A stretch of 64,000 nucleotides of DNA from Treponema sp. (lineage in GTDB: Bacteria > Spirochaetota > Spirochaetia > Treponematales > Treponemataceae). The stretch's first letter is position 1, and the number at the start of each line of letters is the position of its first letter. The position numbers were made by a program, and so were the translations under genes. Below, piece by piece: positions 25,693 to 33,925 of the stretch. Below the pieces are notes generated by a model. It saw only the letters and a program-made list of their open reading frames with translations. It did not search any database and was not told where the DNA came from. The stretch spans positions 1-64,000 of the forward strand of contig JAFLSO010000005.1 in the NCBI GenBank assembly GCA_022510925.1, read 5' to 3'.

Positions 25693-26520
25693 ATGACCCT
25701 TAAGACTCGCAACAGGTTGTATCTGTTTTTCGCCATAGCAAGCGCCGCCGCGCTCGTACTCTGCGGCATAATATTCACGCTGGCCGCCATAAGCTCCAAC
25801 ATCGTACCCCCGCAGGACGCTGTGCGCACGGTGAAGCTGTTCGGGGGAAAGAATGTTTTTGACCAGAATTTTTACGCCGTAATCACGAACATTTTCCTGC
25901 TCACGGCATACGTTCCTGTGGTCGCATTCATAGTCTACCAGAGCTTTGAGAAAACGCAGTCCCTGGAGGTGATTTATTTCGCGGGATTTCTTATGGGCGT
26001 GCTGGCCGAGAGCCTTAGGATTTTTGTTCCTGTGGCGGGATTATGGAGGGGATTCTCCTCGCTGCTGCTTCTTTCCGGGCAGGGCGTCATATCAGGAAGA
26101 ATTCTGTGCTCATTAAGCCTTTTGTCTGCGGCGCTTTTCTCTGAGAACGACCAGAGGAAGAACATAGAGCGGAACCTTATAGGCATAATAGTCTGCTCCG
26201 TTTTCGCAGGGGTGATTTTTCCGTTCGACACATCGCAGACATCCTCCACGTGCATGGTGCTGTGGAGCTTCAGGCCTCTCCTTACGACTCTGCGCGTGCT
26301 GATTTTCCTGGCCACAATCTCTGTCCTGATAATAAACGGCGTGAGCAAAGGAAGCAGGGAGATGTTCCTCATGGCGCTGGGATATGCGCTGCTTTTCACA
26401 GGATACACCATCCTATGCGCCACGGACTGCTTTATGCTAACCGGGGCAGGAACCGCGCTGCTGGCGGTCGGCACATCATTCTATTTAAAGTCCACGCACA
26501 GAATTTACATGTGGCATTAA
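25693..26520 (+). CDS. Polytopic membrane protein of unknown function
   Basis: A 275-residue protein with about eight predicted membrane segments and only short loops. It has no recognisable transporter or sensor motif; 7TM/8TM sensor-like modules of signalling proteins have a similar layout, but no signalling domain is attached. No Shine-Dalgarno sequence is present and the promoter sits directly at the start codon. Its stop codon overlaps the stop of the convergent kinase-like gene by 4 nt. Confidence 0.6.
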   Translation: MTLKTRNRLYLFFAIASAAALVLCGIIFTLAAISSNIVPPQDAVRTVKLFGGKNVFDQNFYAVITNIFLLTAYVPVVAFIVYQSFEKTQSLEVIYFAGFLMGVLAESLRIFVPVAGLWRGFSSLLLLSGQGVISGRILCSLSLLSAALFSENDQRKNIERNLIGIIVCSVFAGVIFPFDTSQTSSTCMVLWSFRPLLTTLRVLIFLATISVLIINGVSKGSREMFLMALGYALLFTGYTILCATDCFMLTGAGTALLAVGTSFYLKSTHRIYMWH

Positions 26521-27152
26521 AGGCACAGCTGCGCAAGGCCTCCGAGCGCCACCGGGATTATAAGGTTATCAAAATCCTTTAAGGGCAGAACCTCTATGAA
26601 CATTCCGGCGGAGGCAACGATGAGGGCCACCCCGGCATCCCCTCCCGTAAGAAACGCGGATATGAAAATGGCGGAGAAGCAGGTGAGGCTCCCCGCGGCG
26701 GTCTTTCCCTCCGTGAGCGGTATCCTTATTTTTCCAAAAAGTTTTCCTGCCAGACTGGCAAGCCCGTCTCCGAACGCCAGCGCATAAACTCCTATGGCCG
26801 CGGGCAAGGGCTCCCACATAAGAGAGCATATTATTATGCCCATGGAAAGCGTCACAGGTCCCAGCACGAATTTATTCTCATCGCGCTTACGGGCGGCGGC
26901 GGCGGTTATGGTAGAGATTACAGGAATGTGCCTTCCTTTAAAGTGGGCGTACTCGCACGCTATGTAAATCACTGTGACCAGAGAGAGCGATGCCAGCACG
27001 GGAACGTACATGTACTTTAAAAGAAGAGGTATAAAGGCGCTGCAAAGATGGATTGATTTTCTGAAAATCTCTTTGGCGATTAAAATAAAACGCTGCCTGC
27101 TTACGATGTTCTTTCGCATAAAGGCGGCGGTCATTCTTCGCTCATAAAACAT
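26517..27152 (-). CDS. Diacylglycerol/polyprenol kinase family membrane protein (SEC59/DGK1/VTE5-like)
   Basis: A 211-residue membrane protein with 6-7 hydrophobic segments. It has the family landmarks EIFRKSIHL near the N-terminus, ALAFGDGLASLAGKLFGK in the middle and GKTAAGSLTCF after it, as in CTP-dependent dolichol/phytol/diacylglycerol kinases and related cytidylyltransferase-like proteins. A role in phosphorylating a lipid alcohol is plausible; the substrate is unknown. Its ATG overlaps the TGA of the upstream TPR gene (TGATG), so the two are translationally coupled. Confidence 0.72.
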   Translation of the reverse strand: MFYERRMTAAFMRKNIVSRQRFILIAKEIFRKSIHLCSAFIPLLLKYMYVPVLASLSLVTVIYIACEYAHFKGRHIPVISTITAAAARKRDENKFVLGPVTLSMGIIICSLMWEPLPAAIGVYALAFGDGLASLAGKLFGKIRIPLTEGKTAAGSLTCFSAIFISAFLTGGDAGVALIVASAGMFIEVLPLKDFDNLIIPVALGGLAQLCL

Positions 27153-30100
27153 CAGTTCAGGCCTTCCTCACCTAAAAGTGTCCTGGGGATTTCAGTGTAG
27201 ATGGCAGGCTCGTATTCAGACACGGGCCTGGTTATGTATTTAATGTTCTGCTCCGCCAGATTTGAGCCGTCCAGTCGGATCATGGTCTCCTGGTTCCGGG
27301 AAAGGGCATCCCATGCGCGGAGGCTTTCCTGCAGATACACTATGGCCTGCGAGTTCAGGTTGCTGTTGCCTGTCATGGCGGCCAGCCGGTGCAGGGTCAC
27401 GCCCAGATTGTTGGAGCCTTTCATGTATGTGTCCACTATGTCAGCATGGTCCGACCTGACCTGAGGAAGCATTATGTCATAGCGCTCGCGCTCCGCGTTC
27501 AGAATATTCAGTAGGCGCTCGTAATATCCGCGCGCCACATAGTTGTCGCTGCTCTGAACCAGAGTGTTCGCCAGTGCCAGAAGCAGATGGGGATCCCCTC
27601 CGCTTGAGTCCTGGCTGCGGATGAATGAGCCCAGCGCCTCCGCGTAATTCTGCTTTCCGTACTGGATGTAGCCTATCCTGTAGCGCACTGAGGATGTGTC
27701 GTGCTTGTTGTTCACGGCGTTTATGTAATTCACAAGCGCCTGCTCCGTGTCCCCGGAGATAAAATAGTCCAGGTCCGCCACGTCCGCATAAAGCCGGCCC
27801 ACATTCTCATCGCTCGCAAATCCGCTGGAGGCGTGCTCCCTCTCAAAAATATCTATGCCGTTCCTGTACGACTCCTCCGCGAGGATATACTCCCGCTCAT
27901 CCCTGTACTCCTCGCCCAAAAGCCTGTACGCGTTTATGTAGCGGTAAGTGTCGCGCCTGGTGCGGACGGCGGCGTTCTCAAATCGGAAAATGGACTGCTG
28001 CAGGAATCCTTTGGCGGCCTTGCCGTTGCTGGTCTCCACGAAATAGCGGCCCATGTTATAAAGCGCCACAGGATTTGTGCTGTCCGCCTTAAGCGCGCGG
28101 TCCAGAAGCTCCCTTACGTTCTCTATGGATGACCTGAGCGACTCTTCGCTGGGACGCAGTGAGCCGAAGCGTTTGTCCAGCAGATAGCCGCTAAGCTCCG
28201 TAAGGTCCTGCGCGCCCAGCGCTTTTTTCTGCGGAAAGAAAATCTCCTTGTACTGAAGGACCTGGCGCAGATTGTCGGTGCGTATGTAGTAGCGCATCTG
28301 ACGCGAAAGATATGTGTTTGAGCTGGACGTTCCTCCGTAAAGCTGCACCAGCAGATCGTACTGAATCTTTGCGTCCTCGAATTTTGACGGGTCCCGCTCC
28401 GTGGCCCAGTCCAGGTACAAGTCGCCCAGAAGCAGGATTGCGTCCGCGTCATTTATGTGATAGTCCAGGACCTCACGCTTCAGCACGCGCTCGGCCTCCT
28501 CGTAATTATATAAATCAGACATCTCCATGGCGGCCCACGACAGTCCTGCGGGCTTATCATGCTTGAAGCGGCTCAATATGGCGCGGTACATCATGCGGGC
28601 CCTGTCGTACTGGCGGTGGTTCCTGTAGCCCTCCGCATACGTGTAGAACCATGACTTGGTGGAGCGGTACGCGAGCGCCTCGTTGAACTTGTCCTCTGAC
28701 TGCGGGTACTGGCTTTCCTGAAGAAGCTCGTATCCCTGCTTGTAAAGGTTGTGGGCATGGAGCGGATAGTAAATGAAGTATTTTGAGAACATGAATATTC
28801 CCATTACTACCAGCGTGGCCACTGTGGTAAGTATGGCGCCCGGAATTATGCGGTTCTTAAGCTGGTACTCTATGGACTTCTTGTAGGCCTCGTATTCAGT
28901 GGCGGAGCGCCTCTCAAAGTCACGCGGAACGCTGAGCGGTATGTCCAGCATCTTCTCAAGCTCGCTGGCGAGCTGCCGTGCGGGAACTTTGCGAAGGACT
29001 TTCTCCAGTACCGCGAAAACCGCGTCATCCGTGAATTCATTTTTTACGACCAAATCCTCCAGCGCTATCCTGACGTTAAGCGGATAAAGCTCCAGATTCT
29101 CCTTAAAGCGCTTGTACTCGGCATCGGTGAAAGTATTCTTGGGCTTGGAGTCACCCTCAACCGCGCCGGAGAAATCCGGGGTCTGGACATTGGGCGCTTT
29201 GTTAAGGTCCGCCGTGGTGGTGTCGGAGAATCCGGGTATGCTGAACAGGTCATCGTCATCGCCCTCGGTGCCTGTTATGGAGCCAAGCTCGAAATCGCTT
29301 CCCCCGAAAGGATCGCTTGAGTCTGAGGAGAAGTCCAGGCCGCTCATGGCAGAGGTGTCGAACGTCTCAATCCCGTCCTCCTCGGGAACCTCCATGTCAG
29401 CCGGAGGAGCCTCGGCAGGACCTGCATCCGCCGCAGAAAAATCGTCCACTGAGCCGAGACCGCCGTCCATTTCGCCGGAGTCAAGGCTGTCCAAATCAAG
29501 GCTCGCAAGCTCATCGGCGGTATCCGTCTTCAAGGAGGAGCCGTCGTCCACGGAAAAGTCCGTCGAATCAGCGCTCTCCCCGGATACAGGACTGTCCGCC
29601 TCTGAGACCGGCTCTCCGTCTGCGGGCAGGTCAGTGGACATGTCAGCAGGACCTGCGCTTTCAATGCCGTCAATGTCAAGGCCGTCTAAGCCTAAATCCT
29701 CAGCAGGGGCGCTCCCCTCATCCTCCTCTGCGGAAAGGGCATCATCCTCCGGTAAATCAAGCCCGCCGCCGGACTTAAGGGCGCTGTCCAAGTCCCCGGG
29801 TAAATCCCTGCCCTCCACCTCGGAAATATTGTCATCAAGTGAGAAGTCTGTCTCACCGAGCTCAGGCAGAGAGTCAAGCCCGTCAGCGCTCATGCCGTCG
29901 ATAGGCTCATCCCCGGAATCCGCAAAAGAGGGAGCGTCCTGAGCATCAGAGCCTGCAGTTCCTGTCTCAGGCGCGAAAACGGAGAGGGGGTCCTCTTTGA
30001 CAGGCGTCTCGAACGCGGCAGGCTCAGCTTCCGGCAGCGCATCATCGGGCTCTTTTTTTGAGGGCGCAAGAAGCGCGTCCAAATCCAAATCCTCTATGGG

Positions 30101-30499
30101 GGTCTCTTCTTTCTCAGGCTCAGGCGGGGCCACGGGAGTCTCAAACTCGCTCAAATCCAGGTCGTCCAGCCCTATGTCAGCGGACGGCTCCAGAAGGTCT
30201 GACATATCAGGAACGGTCTCTTTCTCAGGCTCGCCATCCGCGCCGTCCTTGGTGCCGTCATCTCCGGTTATATCAGAGAAATCGTTTTGATCGCGCTCAG
30301 CGTCATCCGACGGCTCCTGCTCTGTCTCCTGAATCTGCGGCATGCCATTTTTAAAATCGTCGGAGTCATCAAGAATTTCTATACCAGAGGGAATCGGAAC
30401 TGTAACAGGTTTTTCTCCGCGTGTAGAACGAATACGAACTTCATCGCCTAGCGTAAGAAGATCCGCGTTCAACTGCTTAAGCTGGTTTATTCCTGGCAT
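27152..30499 (-). CDS. Large membrane TPR protein with a long acidic low-complexity region
   Basis: The protein has about 1115 residues. Roughly residues 45-440 are an extreme Asp/Glu/Ser/Pro-rich, low-complexity region with many short DLD/DGLD repeats. A folded segment follows (TDAEYKRFKENLELYPLNVR...), then one membrane helix at about 552-575, then tetratricopeptide repeats to about residue 1000. The topology would put the acidic arm in the cytoplasm and the TPR part in the periplasm. The start is placed at 30499 (MPGINQLKQL): the longer frame to 30538 runs through the promoter, whose -10 box ends 9 nt before this ATG. TPR proteins are scaffolds, but the partner is unknown. Confidence 0.75.
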   Translation of the reverse strand: MPGINQLKQLNADLLTLGDEVRIRSTRGEKPVTVPIPSGIEILDDSDDFKNGMPQIQETEQEPSDDAERDQNDFSDITGDDGTKDGADGEPEKETVPDMSDLLEPSADIGLDDLDLSEFETPVAPPEPEKEETPIEDLDLDALLAPSKKEPDDALPEAEPAAFETPVKEDPLSVFAPETGTAGSDAQDAPSFADSGDEPIDGMSADGLDSLPELGETDFSLDDNISEVEGRDLPGDLDSALKSGGGLDLPEDDALSAEEDEGSAPAEDLGLDGLDIDGIESAGPADMSTDLPADGEPVSEADSPVSGESADSTDFSVDDGSSLKTDTADELASLDLDSLDSGEMDGGLGSVDDFSAADAGPAEAPPADMEVPEEDGIETFDTSAMSGLDFSSDSSDPFGGSDFELGSITGTEGDDDDLFSIPGFSDTTTADLNKAPNVQTPDFSGAVEGDSKPKNTFTDAEYKRFKENLELYPLNVRIALEDLVVKNEFTDDAVFAVLEKVLRKVPARQLASELEKMLDIPLSVPRDFERRSATEYEAYKKSIEYQLKNRIIPGAILTTVATLVVMGIFMFSKYFIYYPLHAHNLYKQGYELLQESQYPQSEDKFNEALAYRSTKSWFYTYAEGYRNHRQYDRARMMYRAILSRFKHDKPAGLSWAAMEMSDLYNYEEAERVLKREVLDYHINDADAILLLGDLYLDWATERDPSKFEDAKIQYDLLVQLYGGTSSSNTYLSRQMRYYIRTDNLRQVLQYKEIFFPQKKALGAQDLTELSGYLLDKRFGSLRPSEESLRSSIENVRELLDRALKADSTNPVALYNMGRYFVETSNGKAAKGFLQQSIFRFENAAVRTRRDTYRYINAYRLLGEEYRDEREYILAEESYRNGIDIFEREHASSGFASDENVGRLYADVADLDYFISGDTEQALVNYINAVNNKHDTSSVRYRIGYIQYGKQNYAEALGSFIRSQDSSGGDPHLLLALANTLVQSSDNYVARGYYERLLNILNAERERYDIMLPQVRSDHADIVDTYMKGSNNLGVTLHRLAAMTGNSNLNSQAIVYLQESLRAWDALSRNQETMIRLDGSNLAEQNIKYITRPVSEYEPAIYTEIPRTLLGEEGLN

Positions 30500-30508
30500 G
30501 GCGCTTTG

Positions 30509-30538
30509 ATTATACCCCGCATTTTTGTAGACTTTCAA
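30509..30538 (-). promoter_or_regulatory. Promoter of the TPR gene, close to the start codon
   Basis: TTGAAA (30533-30538), an 18-nt spacer and a perfect TATAAT (30509-30514) on the minus strand. The -10 ends 9 nt before the ATG at 30499, giving a leader of about 2-3 nt. It overlaps a longer open frame that begins at 30538, which argues against that start. Confidence 0.75.
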
Positions 30539-30659
30539 GTAAGCCCCTGAGGACTTATTTAAACATCGGAAAAAACAAAAAGCCTGTTTACATAAAAACT
30601 TTTAAAAGAATAAGAAATAAAAATTAACGCGCCCGCATGAAACAGCCGATACCAGAAGC

Positions 30660-31388
30660 ATGAGCAGACGATTATTGGCGCTGGCGTCATCCATGGTGAT
30701 TCTCTGCGGGATGATTTTCGCCGCGAAAGCAGAGCCCGTACTCACAGAGGAGGAGCTGGACTTCGCGCAGATAGCGCTTGGCATAGACAGGGTGCAGCCG
30801 CCTTACCTTAAGGGCGACTATGTTATTTTCACGCAGGAATACGACTCCAGGTTCGTGGGAATAGCGTTTGACTTCGAGAAATTCAACACCATACATCCAT
30901 TCCAGAGCCGCAAGATGCATGACGCTGACGGGAACGAGACGGGCGCCGTGTATTTTTTCGTCCTGCGTCTGCCTAAGTCCGTGCAGGAATTCAATTACCG
31001 CATAGTAGTGGACGGGCTATGGACCACGGACCCGCTGAACAAAAGCAAGTCTTTCAGCCGCGAGGCGAACCTTACGCTGTCACACTTTGACGCGAGCAGG
31101 TTCATTCCGCCGGTCACGGAGAAACAGCAGGAAGGCTACGTGCGCTTCATATACCGCGGTAAAAGCGGACAGAGAATCCGTCTGGGCGGAAGCTTCACAA
31201 ACTGGGACAGCTGGATTTATCAGCTTAAGGAGGTATCGCCGGGGCTTTACCAGCTGGACCTTCCGCTTCCTCCCGGAACATACGAGTACGCTTATTTTGT
31301 GGGAACCACGTCTTTCATAGACGAGTCCAATCCGCAGAGATGCTACACTGCGGAGGGAAAGAAAGCGTCCCGGCTGGTGGTGAACTGA
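30660..31388 (+). CDS. Secreted protein with C-terminal CBM48/AMPK-type glycogen-binding-like domain
   Basis: A 242-residue protein with a signal peptide (MSRRLLALASSMVILCGMIFAAKA). The N-terminal half is beta-rich and of no recognised family. Residues about 158-242 look like an E-set/CBM48 domain: RLGGSFTNWDSW, then YQLDLPLPPGTYEYAYFV, then DESNP, the same order as in AMPK-beta and isoamylase N-terminal domains. These bind alpha-glucans inside cells, so a secreted single-domain copy more likely serves as a structural or surface binding module. Only a weak AGAAG ribosome-binding site is seen. It is divergent from the TPR gene. Confidence 0.7.
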   Translation: MSRRLLALASSMVILCGMIFAAKAEPVLTEEELDFAQIALGIDRVQPPYLKGDYVIFTQEYDSRFVGIAFDFEKFNTIHPFQSRKMHDADGNETGAVYFFVLRLPKSVQEFNYRIVVDGLWTTDPLNKSKSFSREANLTLSHFDASRFIPPVTEKQQEGYVRFIYRGKSGQRIRLGGSFTNWDSWIYQLKEVSPGLYQLDLPLPPGTYEYAYFVGTTSFIDESNPQRCYTAEGKKASRLVVN

Positions 31389-31506
31389 GGTACGGGTACC
31401 GGGCATAAGCACTCACGCGCGGACAGGGCCCCTCACAAAGCGCCTTTATATCCGCCGCAAGAACAGAGGCCTAGCGCCGCATCGGCAAGTTTTTTCACCG
31501 CTGCCG

Positions 31507-31535
31507 TTGATACAAATCTTTTTAAATTATACAAT
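31507..31535 (+). promoter_or_regulatory. Leaderless-type promoter of the PilZ gene
   Basis: TTGATA (31507-31512), 17 nt, TACAAT (31530-31535), then exactly 6 nt to the ATG at 31542. No ribosome-binding site is present. Confidence 0.75.
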
Positions 31536-31541
31536 TACGTC

Positions 31542-31943
31542 ATGAGCCGAAACAAACGGTGCGACCCCCGCTTCGACAACATGGGCCGTGTGGAAAGCTA
31601 TCAGATATGCGCGCTTCCGGGCGTTTTAGAGGACATAAGCAAGTCCGGGTGCAAGGTAAGGTTTCCCATTCCCACTGAGGTTGACATGGAGGACGACTAT
31701 CCTCTCACAATAAGATTCCCGCAGAAAGAATCGTCGGTCTCCCCCACGCTGGAGCTTATAGCGCGCCCCGTCTGGAAAAACGTCACGGAGAACGGCAGCC
31801 TGCAGATAGGCTTCAGTTTCCTGCTTTCCCACGACACGAACGCCCTCAACGCTTTCATAGAGAAACTCAACATAACCACAAAGACTCCCGAGGAGCAGCT
31901 AGAGGAGCTCATAATTTCGCCCACGGTAAGTTTCGTCCTGTAA
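31542..31943 (+). CDS. PilZ-domain protein (probable c-di-GMP receptor)
   Basis: A 133-residue single-domain protein. The two c-di-GMP-binding motifs are intact: RxxxR as Arg6..Arg10 (KRCDPRF) and DxSxxG as Asp31-Ile-Ser33-Lys-Ser-Gly36. The domain is followed by a typical beta barrel (IARPVWKNVTENGSLQIGFSF in outline) and a C-terminal helix. PilZ proteins pass the c-di-GMP signal to motility or secretion machines; here the EAL protein at 44723 could supply the turnover. It is expressed from a leaderless-type promoter and lies 1 nt before the methyltransferase gene. Confidence 0.88.
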   Translation: MSRNKRCDPRFDNMGRVESYQICALPGVLEDISKSGCKVRFPIPTEVDMEDDYPLTIRFPQKESSVSPTLELIARPVWKNVTENGSLQIGFSFLLSHDTNALNAFIEKLNITTKTPEEQLEELIISPTVSFVL

Positions 31944-31944
31944 T

Positions 31945-32949
31945 ATGAGCGCGGAGAGAGAGCCTGTGGCGGGCGCGGCATTCCTTGCGTTTCCGCAGAT
32001 GAAAAGTCTTCTGGTCTCGGAACTGCAGGAGAGGCTGATGGCGGATTTATCAGGCCGGAAAGACTACGGGGATTTGCTCTGTCTGCCCGGGTACAGCCTG
32101 CATGAAAGAGATGTTCCGTACTGGTGCCGAACCGCGCTAAAGAATCCGTTCATGCTGCGCTTTGACTCCATAGGCGATGCCGCCGCGGAGCTCAGGGGAA
32201 TGCAGCGCTCATGGGCGCCCTACGGACTTACATGCTTCAGGCGCACCGCCCTCATACAGGAAAAGCTTCCTTACGTGAATTTAAAGAGCAGGGATTTTCC
32301 GTTCGAGATACCGCGCTCGCCCATAGGAATTTACACACTGCTTGACGAGCACACGATGCTGGCCAGCGCGGACACCACCAGCTGCCTGCCGCTCGGAACA
32401 GTCACATGGAACGAGGACCACATAAACCCGCCCAGCAGGGCATATCTTAAGCTTCAGGAGGCTCTGGTACTGGCGAGGCATTTTTTCGGCGCGGAGCTTC
32501 CCGGGCCGGGCACCACATGCTTTGAGGCGGGGGCATGTCCCGGCGGCTGGACATGGGTGCTCGCGAATTCGGGGGCCAGCATACTCGCCGTTGACAGGGC
32601 TCCTCTGGCACAGAGCCTCATGGAGAATCCGCTGGTAACGTTCAGGGCCCACGACGCGTTCACGCTCGCCCCCGAGGAGATAGGACAGACGGACTGGGTG
32701 CTCTCGGACGTGATATGCTACCCCGAGCGTCTTCTGCAATGGACGCGCAGATGGCTTTCAAGCGGGCTCACAAAAAACATGATATGCACCATAAAAATGC
32801 AGGGAAAAATAAACTGGCAGACGGTGAGGGAATTCGAGTCAATCCCGCACAGCCGCGTGGTGCATCTGAACTACAACAAGCACGAGCTCACATTCATCCA
32901 CTGCGAGAAATCCGGGGAGAATAAAATCCGCGCGCAGGCCTGCGACTGA
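31945..32949 (+). CDS. RlmM-like 2'-O-ribose RNA methyltransferase (FtsJ fold)
   Basis: A 334-residue protein whose C-terminal half is an FtsJ-type SAM methyltransferase. PPSRAYLKLQEA carries the first catalytic Lys, FEAGACPGGWTWVLANSG is the SAM-binding motif I, TDWVLSDVICYPE holds the catalytic Asp, MICTIKMQG the second Lys, and a C-terminal LTFIHCE the Glu. The order and the N-terminal THUMP-like half match RlmM, which methylates C2498 of 23S rRNA; the N-terminal half is divergent. It begins 1 nt after the PilZ stop codon, so it is co-translated with it, an unrelated partner. Confidence 0.8.
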   Translation: MSAEREPVAGAAFLAFPQMKSLLVSELQERLMADLSGRKDYGDLLCLPGYSLHERDVPYWCRTALKNPFMLRFDSIGDAAAELRGMQRSWAPYGLTCFRRTALIQEKLPYVNLKSRDFPFEIPRSPIGIYTLLDEHTMLASADTTSCLPLGTVTWNEDHINPPSRAYLKLQEALVLARHFFGAELPGPGTTCFEAGACPGGWTWVLANSGASILAVDRAPLAQSLMENPLVTFRAHDAFTLAPEEIGQTDWVLSDVICYPERLLQWTRRWLSSGLTKNMICTIKMQGKINWQTVREFESIPHSRVVHLNYNKHELTFIHCEKSGENKIRAQACD

Positions 32950-32963
32950 AAGATGATTGGCAT

Positions 32964-33878
32964 TCAAATGTCGCCAAGACGGTACGGAGTCGCCTGGTAG
33001 ACGTAATAATTCAGCCAGTTAGAGTAAAAAAGATGCGCCGTGCTCCTCCACTTGGAATACACGGGGTTAATGGGATTGTCATCCGTAAAATAATTCTCAG
33101 GCATGGCGGGTTCCAGCCCCTTGTCCATGTCACGCCGGTACTCCTTCGCGAGCGTGTCCGCGTCGTACTCCAAATGCCCCGTCATAAAAATGGAGCGGTT
33201 GTCCCTGGACTTCGCTATGGTCATCCCAGTTACCGCAGACGTGGCAAGAAGAGTAAGGTTCTCGTTCGCAAGTATATCCTGCGTGCGAATTTTCGTGTAG
33301 CGCGACGTGGGGACAGGAAAATAATCGTCAAACCCGCGCAGAAGAGGCTCCGTGGGCGCTATGAGCTTGGAGTAGTATACGCCTGAGATTTTCTCGCCCA
33401 GAAGGACCTTGTCTATTCCGTGCAGGTGATAGAGCCCCGCCATGGCCCCCCAGCAAATGTACAGCGTGCAGAAAACATTTTTCCTGGCGTAGTCCATTAT
33501 GCGGCAAAGCTCCGTCCAGTAATCCACCTGCTCAAACGGAAGCTGCTCCACGGGCGCGCCGGTTATTATCATGCCGTCGAATTTCTTATCGAACACCTCA
33601 TCGCTGGTTATGTAGAACCTCTCCAGATGGTCCTGGTTCGTGTGCGTGGAGACATGACCCTCCATCTGCACAAGCGACACGTTTATCTGCAAAGGCGTGT
33701 TCGCCAGAAGCCTCAGAAGCTGCAGCTCCGTGGCCTCTTTGGTGGGCATAAGATTTATTATGGCAATCTCCAGCGGACGTATGTCCTGCGCCACCGCGCG
33801 ATCAGAAGTCATCACGAATATGTTCTCGTTCTCCAGTGAGCTTCTTGCCGGCAGATCCGCGTCTATTCTTATAGGCAT
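32964..33878 (-). CDS. metA: Homoserine O-acyltransferase, probably the acetyltransferase form of MetA
   Basis: It catalyses the first committed step of methionine synthesis. The 304-residue product has the catalytic Cys142 (ICWGAMAGLYH) and the His/Glu of GHLEYD. Residue 111 is Glu (TGAPVE), which in characterised MetA enzymes favours acetyl-CoA; succinyl-CoA users have Gly there. The start is placed at ATG 33878 (MPIRIDADLPARSS), the family N-terminus; a longer frame to 33896 would run through the -10 box. TATAAT, preceded by TGC, ends 6 nt before this ATG and there is no ribosome-binding site, so the mRNA is probably leaderless. Other methionine genes are not in the window. Confidence 0.94.
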   Translation of the reverse strand: MPIRIDADLPARSSLENENIFVMTSDRAVAQDIRPLEIAIINLMPTKEATELQLLRLLANTPLQINVSLVQMEGHVSTHTNQDHLERFYITSDEVFDKKFDGMIITGAPVEQLPFEQVDYWTELCRIMDYARKNVFCTLYICWGAMAGLYHLHGIDKVLLGEKISGVYYSKLIAPTEPLLRGFDDYFPVPTSRYTKIRTQDILANENLTLLATSAVTGMTIAKSRDNRSIFMTGHLEYDADTLAKEYRRDMDKGLEPAMPENYFTDDNPINPVYSKWRSTAHLFYSNWLNYYVYQATPYRLGDI

Positions 33879-33884
33879 GGGAGC

Positions 33885-33917
33885 ATTATAGCACAAGCAG
33901 ACTAAATATGCTACACT
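33885..33917. promoter_or_regulatory. Overlapping divergent promoters for metA and the alpha/beta hydrolase
   Basis: Minus strand: TGC-TATAAT (33885-33890), ending 6 nt before metA. Plus strand: TGC-TACACT (33912-33917), ending 8 nt before the hydrolase ATG at 33926. The core 33885-33913 matches 11325-11353 at 25 of 29 positions with identical spacing, although the flanking genes are unrelated. Confidence 0.7.
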
Positions 33918-33925
33918 GTACAGCC

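Noticed and set aside
29112-29942. 276-codon Ser/Pro-rich plus-strand frame that looks like a repeat-rich surface protein
   Set aside because: It is the reverse complement of the Asp/Glu-rich arm of the TPR protein; the Ser/Pro repeats arise from reading GAC/GAG codons backwards.
29100-30350. Short repeated motifs as a possible CRISPR or tandem-repeat array
   Set aside because: The repeats are short, irregular and codon-based (DLD, DGLD, SDS), with no constant direct repeat and spacer.
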